This document shows, one piece after another, positions 17,715-25,390 of a stretch of 25,390 nt of DNA. The stretch's first letter is position 1, and every line of letters starts with the position of its first letter. A model generated the notes under the pieces. That model did no database searches, had not been told where the DNA came from, and was given only the letters and a program-made list of their open reading frames with translations. A program made the translations under genes and the position numbers. The DNA comes from Apostichopus parvimensis (taxonomy: Eukaryota; Echinodermata; Holothuroidea; Aspidochirotida; Stichopodidae), in assembly GCA_000934455.1 (NCBI GenBank), contig KN888462.1:1-25390 (forward strand), written 5' to 3'.

Positions 17715-18800
17715 CCAGTCTCTGGATGATTCAGCTAGCTAGACATGTCAGCACATTTCTGCCAGTAGCAAGCTCGGAATATTTTTAAGACAGTGAAATA
17801 TGTATAGTAGGAAGTGTGTCTCAAAGACAATTTTCAGTTAAATAAGTTTGCATTAGTGTAAATATCCAATCATTGAGTAGTAAGATGATCATGTAGACAT
17901 TAAGTAATTGCCATGGTAACTATCAGGGGTGGGGAATGGGGGGTGTTGCAAGAAGATTTTTTTTCATCTGGCTCGCTGGAAGACTACTTTTTCTACGACT
18001 TTTTACATTTTGGTTGTTCTCTTCAAAGTTTACATTCTTTTTTGACAGACATGAGCTTTTTCCGCGAATTCGCGGAATTACCGTGATTTCTTTTCTACCG
18101 CGGGGACAAAAACTATTATCCTAACACACTGTAGCATACGCAAACTGGAGCCTATACCGCAATTTTTGCAAAGTTCCATGATTTTTTTTCTACCCCAGGC
18201 TCATCCCTGATTTGGTAAGATTTGCTGCCATGAATTAAACGAACGCTATCTTCTAAGTCTATGGTACCATCAAATTTTTTAAAGTTTTTATGAATATAAC
18301 TTGGGAATACCGAGCATATGTAACTATACAGGAAGTGCAAACTCAATTGCGAGGCATGAAAAAAGAATAGAGTAAAAATGTCAAGTTATAGAAAATAAAA
18401 TAATTTTCTGGAATTTCTTCACCCTACCTGGCCCCTTTTTGGCCAAAACACATGTTCCGACATGGCCTATGAAATAGGTCGTGAATTTTGTACAAAGTTT
18501 TTTGTCTTGGAAAGATCATATTGTTTGCTCAGAAAGTGTGGCAAGGGTTCTTACCCCAACTGGTCATATGAAGAATAGATAATGGTGTACCAGTTTTGGA
18601 CCCAACCTTTAGAATGGTTGAAGAAAATTCTAAGAAGTCTATAAAAGGATTATTTAATAAGCCAATAAAATGTCTGTGAAGGAAACGGCAATCCAACACC
18701 AGCCTCCAACATCTTTTATGTTCCTCTATCTCAATGAACAACAACTCTGTAAGTAATAAACAAATGAAACAATAAAGACATGAATATTCAAATGTACACA
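17715..18800 (+). other. XRCC5: Probable XRCC5 3' UTR with poly(A) signals
   Basis: No supportable frame follows the stop. AATAAA hexamers occur at 18394-18399, 18755-18760 and 18771-18776. The last pair is a plausible end of the transcript. Which site is used cannot be told from sequence. Confidence 0.45.
18060..18077. repeat. 18-bp perfect palindrome
   Basis: TTCCGCGAATTCGCGGAA is its own reverse complement. It lies in the probable XRCC5 3' UTR, in otherwise AT-rich sequence. Confidence 0.95.
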
Positions 18801-21800
18801 TAATTTATTCTATTTCACTCATTAACCTCTAACTTGTGCTATTGCAGATCACACTGGTTGATAAGGACAGTATTGCTGCTGGGAGGGGGAATCTGTTACA
18901 TTGCAACCCCCTCGTAAAATTCACTTATCTTTGCCAGTTTTCATCATAAAACATGAATATGCATGATGCTAATGAATAATTCAGAAGACAGGTATACCAG
19001 TGGCACTTGTACATATTCGGTAGATTACATTAATGTTACTTTGTCAGTTAGTACTTGTAGAAAACGCAGTGCACTTCCACCCTGGTCAGCATCACACACG
19101 AGAAGATGGTAACGACTACAGTTTTGATCAGGGCAAAGTGGACAGTCTTTCCTCCGTTGGATCAAACATTAACGACTTTTTAACTGAAACTGAAAATTTT
19201 TCCTTTTGATGCATCATGCCAGAGAAATGGAAAACTGACAAATGTTTGTGAACATCTAAAAACAATGACCTTTTTTTCCTTTTTTCCTTTTTTTATTTGA
19301 TATTTTACAAAATAAGATTTCTTTCACTGGATAAAGAATCTTCTGAAGTGGCACTTGTTGAAACCGTATTGATATGAATATTCACGTCAAAGTAATACTA
19401 CTGTGGTTGGAAAACCTGTTGGAGGTAACTCTTCGGTTTGCAAGGCTAGAATATTTGTCTTTATCCTGAAGAAAACAGTGAACCTTGGTGACATTGTGGA
19501 GACCTGCCAAACCCCTCATAAGTGTTAAAAAGCTGGAGAATTCCAAGGGAAAGAGACTGGGAGATTTTACAAAATGTTGAAAGTCAAATAAAAGTCCCCG
19601 TTTTAACATTCTAATGTGTTAGTTGTGTTATTTATTTTGTGAGGCAGCTTTAACTTATACGAAAAGTATTAACAACTCCATGTAAATATGCTTTACTTTG
19701 TTGGGAAGGTTAAATATTTTGCGCATGGAATTTTGATGGAACCCTGTGAGGATACATAAAACCATGAGAGTTGGCAGGTATGCACTGGGTCAATAAAAGC
19801 CACAAGATTAGCTGACCATGCCACAGTTGACCTTTAACCTACATTGGACATCATCATTTGATAAGCAATTCAAGATATACACATGATATACGAAACAACA
19901 CAAGTTCCAAATTTAAACTATCCTCATCAAATGGTATGTAAAAGCAGCAATTTTGCCAAGTTGTAGCCATTTCACCAACATAAATCATCAAACCATGATT
20001 CCATGATTAATTTAATAATTAACAACTGGTCAATTAATCACCCAAACACGTTCCATGTGTTACCTGATAAGCTAAGCCATCCAGCTTAGCCCATTGTAGC
20101 AAAGGTTATATGGTTTGGACACATCGCTAAATGCAGATTGCTACTATCTTAAGATGTCATGAATGCAGCAATCAGGTAAAACTGTCCCTTTTCAACAACC
20201 AGTTGAACATTAACGAGTGATGTACAAGAATGATTAGAACATGGAGAGTTTTAAAAAATAAATATTTCAAACAGAAGCTTGTAGGTGCAAAAAATTCACA
20301 TCAATAGTGACGAGAAAATGACAAAAAAACAAGAAATAGCAATAGCACGAGAGATTATTAACATTAACCGTTATGAGATGTGGCCCATTCTGAGTAAATT
20401 TATGGTTTATGAGTGATAGTTGTTTTCATCTTAAATGATACGAGTGAATGTCCACAGAAAGAAGACGAGAAAAACAAACATTGTGTGGGATATTACTTTG
20501 AACATAGATCATGCATAACAACCAGCGGCTAGGCTCATATCACCCATAGCCTAACACATAATAATGACTTGGAAATTACGTAATGTATGATAGGAGTACA
20601 CATTATTATATAGGCTATGATGATTCCACTATAGAGGATTCCCTGATGTTTTAGTAGTACACAGTAATCACACTGCGTAGCATACACATATGTATGTCTT
20701 AGCTGAATGAAAGTAGACCACACTACTACAGGTAACAGCATTAAAACCTTCATAGCCTAACATTAAAACAAGTGATAGCATGAAACCTAGGCTGTAGTAC
20801 CATATGATGATACATGTGGTCACAGCCTAACACAGAGAACAAGGGTCATGACATGAACGGTAGATGTAGTAACAAGGCCAACAACGGTAGCCATAGAAAC
20901 GTGGATGCAATGTTAACGTTAGCAGTGTACATCTCCACAATAGCAAACCAGAATGAAGACAAAACAACCAATGCAACATTCCTAATGAGTTACAATGGTA
21001 GGTCTGAAACTCATATGCAACCATAGGGGCGGTAGTACAATGTCATCCACATAGCCTAACACAGTGAGCATTACACTGGAAGTGAGTTAACCTTCACACT
21101 GTAAATATTACATCTTTATAGCCTAGCTTTAACATGTATTGTATAATGGAATTGTATCAAACTATTGGATTGTGCCTGTAGCACAACAGTACAAATCATA
21201 TGGAAAACTGGTACAAAATTTTATGTTAGCTGAGCCATGAAGCAATCTCGGCATCATGCATGGAAGGAAAACCATAACCCATTAAAATTGTAACAGCAGA
21301 CATGGCTACAAAGACAATGTGTAGGTTGACTACCAGCTTAATGCAAGGTTACTCCTTAAGTTCATCAATTCACATTCACTATCGTAATGTCCCTTCATGT
21401 TATAACATCCATCCATTCTTTCATTGTTTTTGTGTTTAATTCAATTGCATGGTAGAGCTGTGAGAAAAAGAGTTGCAACAAAAAACTCCAAGCAAATCAA
21501 TCCAAAACAAATTAAATCTTTTAAAAAAAAACACTAAATAAATAAAAACTGCAAGTAGAAAGAAAAACTTTTAAAAGTAATCTTTTCATCTTTAAATATC
21601 TTTAGCAGTGGCACGACAAGTTTGAAAAAGAAAAACATGAAAGTTTGATCAAAAGGAAGATGAAATCATTATTATTATTATTAAAAAAAAGTATGATTAA
21701 AATCACCAGGAGCAGATCATTTAAAAGTTATAACCGTTCACCAAGACACACTTGATAAAGAAAGAAAAAAATGTATTTACATCTAATTATTTTATTAAAT

Positions 21801-24800
21801 TAGTTTAAACCGGCACATATTTCACTTAAATCATACGAACAACAAACTTTGAAACATCTCAGTGTGAGATGCAAGCCTAGACAATTGTGTTACTCAATTA
21901 ATGATGGCTTCCGCTCTTTATTATCTGGAAGCTTTACAAGTGGTAGACCAAGTACGTTAGCAAACACAGTACAAACAAAAGATCGGTTCAAGACGGCATG
22001 AAAATTCCCCGGCCAGTATAATCTTGAAGATACCAAAAACGACATCCACTGCAACTTTGACTTTGTTATGGATATTGAAAATTATTTTACCTTATTTCTC
22101 CTTTTCATAACAAGATGTAAAAATGGAATGAGTTTTTGCACAGAAGTAACCGAAAAGTTTCAATTTTGTTGATACAATTCGCTAAGAATAATACAGAAAA
22201 ATGTTTACAGAAAGAAATGCGAGATTAAGACGGATATAACCAGGTAGTATGAAAATATTAACAAAAGCATTTTTAAATATAAATACTCATAGTAAATCGA
22301 CTGATTTAACGACGTTATCATTGCAATGCTCCTTGAACCCACCCATGTGCCTCTCCCATTGTATTACCCCATCCCCTGCCCCCCCCCTTTTGCATTCAAC
22401 TTTTCAAGATGTGAGCAGTAAATTTTTTGTCACCCTTAAAAAGGGAGAGGTGGGGGGGGGGGAACTGTTTTACAATTTATCATTAGTTAATTTGGTAACT
22501 ATGAGTGAAAGTTATTCAACTTTTCTTTAATATTGACTGGAAATAACTGTGGTATACATGTGTTGTTACACAGTCAAAGTTCTTCTATTAGGCAAATGTG
22601 TCATTATTTCATACAGGATTTATTTGTTCCTGCAAAAGTCACTCTAATTTACAACATGATCAGTTTCTACTACCAGTGAAAGGTTTTATAAAATGTCACA
22701 AAATGAAAGGGTAAAGAGAAATGAGAGCACAAGATGAAGATGAAGAATAAAACCTAACATTTGGCATGAGGGAACTAAGACAGTTAAGATACATGACATA
22801 ATGCCTAGAAGCAACATTTCAACTAAGCAAGATAAAAACAAGAATTTTGAGCTTCATTTTTTTTTCTTACTGCTTTAGGTAAAAAAAAAAAGACAAGGCA
22901 AAAAAAACTAAATATTAGCCAATTTCAACATTATTATCATTTTTTTTCTCATGCTTTTGTTTCGTTTTTAATATATTTTGTTTTGTTTAACATTTGTAAC
23001 CGTAAGTACTGTACAAACTTTGTGCCTAATATATTGTGTGGAAAGCCAGCAATAACTGAAAAAAAGAAAGAAATGGATATTAATATCATAAAAAATACTA
23101 GGCACAAACATCTATTTGTGCTGCCAATTTTGGAATAACTCAAGCCGATTCTTTGGCATCTGTTAAAAAGTTGGAAAAGAATTGCTAGAAACTTTGTGCT
23201 CCGACAAATTGGTATTGGACTCAAAAAGAGAGCATTGACATAGTTTGAAGGTTTGGACTAAGGGTGGGGTTATTGAAGTCGGTAGTTCCAATTTAATATA
23301 GTAAAATGACTTGTTCTGACACCTTTGACAGGGGTAACCCAACCATTCACTATCTGTGAGTGTCAAAAATTGTTCATCAACATAACATGGCAGATAAGAT
23401 GTTTCCGCGGACATTAAATTACTGGTTACAACATTTTAAGCATACTTAATGTAGTGGCTCTCTATCCATAAATGTATTTCGACCCGTGGTTCATCAAACA
23501 CAAACTTTTTAAAGTACGTAGAAGGAAGCTGATACATTTTGCTCGCAGTTTATACTAAAAGAAATACAAATAAGCTGGCTTTTAATCTAAATTTTTAAAC
23601 TGGTTTGAAGTGATTCAATACCCTTGATTTGTCAAGAATTAGGAAAGTTTGTGAAGATAGTAAAATAAAATAGACTACGAAAGCAACAAAAATAAATGCT
23701 GTAATGAAAGTCATTTTAAACAATGAATATTTCTCAACATTTTAAAATTTCTTGTCAGTGAATTGGAATTGATACGGCTATCCGAGGCAGAGAAACATAT
23801 TCATTCTTCTTCATTCTCTTCTTCAAATTAATTTTGATCAGTTTCAAAACTATTGTAACGATTTTCAGTTGATGTAAATGCTGCTGGGTTCTACACCTAT
23901 TAACATCTTTCAGACGAAAAAAAACCCCCAAAGGATGACTTTTAGTTCATCATTATTAAGTTTGGTTGATTATTCAAGGATATGAGGAGCGCTTGGTTTG
24001 ATCAAGGCCAGACGAAATTTTGAATTACGATTTACATTTCCGGATTCTGCATTTGTAACCTCTGGTGCATTATTCCTTTTCAAGTGTCTTGAAATCAACG
24101 GAAACCTTCTAAACAGGCATCCTGAATATGAAATGTTACTGTAAAACTGTACACTAATTTACTAACACATACAATGTGTATTGATCGTTATGCGTTGTGC
24201 AATTTAACAGGAATGCTCAAGTGAGAAACACATCTGCTGTAACATGATGCAAAAGAGGCGCTGTGCCATGAAGATTGCTCCCACCCACCCTTCCCCCACC
24301 AAAAATGAAGTAGGTTTCAACATGTACCCATTCCCCCTCCTCCAACCCCGCTTCCCCGCCCACCCCCATTTCAATTAAGAGACATGCAATTTTCTTTGAG
24401 GATTTGCAGTACAAGCTATTTTCTTGGATTGTAAGATATCAAAAAAAAAAACTTTTACAAGAGTACTGAACCGCCAAAAAGGGCATGTCTGACAAATACA
24501 GTATCAAGAAAATTAGTTTACAACAAGTTATAGTAAATGAATTCGACCAAGGTCAATGGATCCACTGTTCAAAGGTGGGAATACCTTATTGTCAAAGCAC
24601 ACTACGATCACTGAAAACATAACAGTCTTTCTGGCAACAATTATGAAAGTAGCTTGGTTATCTCCCTATGGTGTTACCTGAGGCGCTATGATGGAAACCT
24701 GGTGGAAACTTTACAAGTATATGCGAATAAGAAGAAAAGGTCCTTCCACTATCTGTTGAAGGGTCAAGCACTACTCTAATTGACACTTGAGCCCTCTTAC

Positions 24801-25390
24801 CGACACTTGCGAAGAAGAACCAAATTATGTGTGTTGTGACTGACACACACCCTGTTTGTTCAGCTTTCATATATTCACCATCTTCCTTTCAACGTAACAG
24901 TTAGTTTCTGCTTGCTCTAAAAGTTACTTTGTCTTTTCTGCAGTCACACACATAAAAAAAATTGGGGGGAAGTAATTACCAGCTACAAAATCTACCAATT
25001 AAGATATTCCCTTCTCCCCCCCCCCCACCAACCCACCTACCACCCGGACAACTTATGACATGATTGTTCAAGGTAACATCAAATTAAGAATATTTGTATG
25101 ATGTCTGTTTCTTCCTGATGCACTTTGTGGTTACCTGGCAGACAGCCACAGCCATTTATTACACTCTACAACATCCTTTGAATGAATCAAGTTTGAATTT
25201 TGTGATGGACGACTGCCTGTCGTTAAATTAAGTTACGTAGGCTTGAAGACAGAAAATGCAAGGTGGCAGAAACCAACAGGCTGAGGCGGAATAACAAGGG
25301 GAACAATTTCCCATCGGCCATTATTAGCACATTCTTTAGTACCCTTTTGGCAAAATGTAATGAATTTTCAGTACATCCCAACCTCTCCCC
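18801..25390. other. About 6.6 kb without a supported gene
   Basis: AT-rich. All frames are short (under about 95 codons), without recognisable domains or consistent splice structure. Contents seen: the TAGCCTAACA cluster, a short ATT repeat near 21669, T/C tracts near 19270, poly(A) runs near 22880, G or C runs at 22452 and 25016, and a C-rich stretch at 24280-24370. It could be intergenic or part of a long 3' UTR of a gene beyond the right edge. Nothing here decides. Confidence 0.6.
20547..21130. repeat. Dispersed TAGCCTAACA motif cluster
   Basis: Copies of (C)ATAGCCTAACA or close variants occur near 20547, 20753, 20823, 21052 and 21120, with the inverse TAGGCTAT near 20612. Spacing is irregular, so this is a dispersed word cluster and not a tandem array. 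Confidence 0.6.

Noticed and set aside
18529-18801. 90-codon minus-strand frame with a hydrophobic start
   Set aside because: No family recognised; it lies in the probable XRCC5 3' UTR with no splice or codon-bias support.
22949-23414. Two overlapping minus-strand frames of 83-91 codons
   Set aside because: Low-complexity AT-rich translation without domain similarity or start context.

Overview
The window is intron-rich animal genomic DNA from a draft assembly (one run of 50 N). It holds two recognisable protein-coding genes arranged head to head. On the minus strand at the left is the 5' part of a METTL21D/VCPKMT-type protein-lysine methyltransferase. On the plus strand is a complete gene for Ku80 (XRCC5), the large subunit of the Ku70/Ku80 DNA-end-binding ring of non-homologous end joining. 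Their start codons are 244 bp apart, so the two genes probably share a bidirectional promoter. I infer a marine invertebrate deuterostome, possibly an echinoderm. The grounds are the Ku80 sequence, its vertebrate-like exon count and DNA-PKcs-binding tail, and scattered TAGGCCTA/TAGCCTAA-type words. The species call is weak.

Layout: 1-620, no exon I can support. 621-1665, three VCPKMT coding exons (minus). 1666-1909, shared promoter and 5' UTRs. 1910-17714, XRCC5 in 20 coding exons, all introns GT-AG and all phases compatible. The exons add up to 2199 nt, or 732 codons plus stop, which is the length of human Ku80. About 17715-18800 is the probable XRCC5 3' UTR. From 18800 to 25390 the DNA is AT-rich and I support no gene in it.

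The introns hold most of the novelty. Intron 1 carries a 3' fragment of a non-LTR retrotransposon. Introns 8 and 10 carry two copies of a roughly 370-bp element with inverted ends flanked by TTAA, which looks like a MITE. Intron 17 carries degraded tRNA-SINE-like sequence. Minisatellites occupy introns 8, 11, 16, 18 and 19. Three times (exons 6, 7 and 10) a piece of an exon with its splice site has been tandemly copied into the neighbouring intron. The most striking case is a six-fold array of about 85 bp that repeats the exon 10 acceptor and its first coding bases five times upstream of the real exon. I see no prokaryotic-type system, CRISPR array or gene cluster here. The unusual feature of the window is the repeat-driven remodelling around splice sites of a DNA-repair gene.
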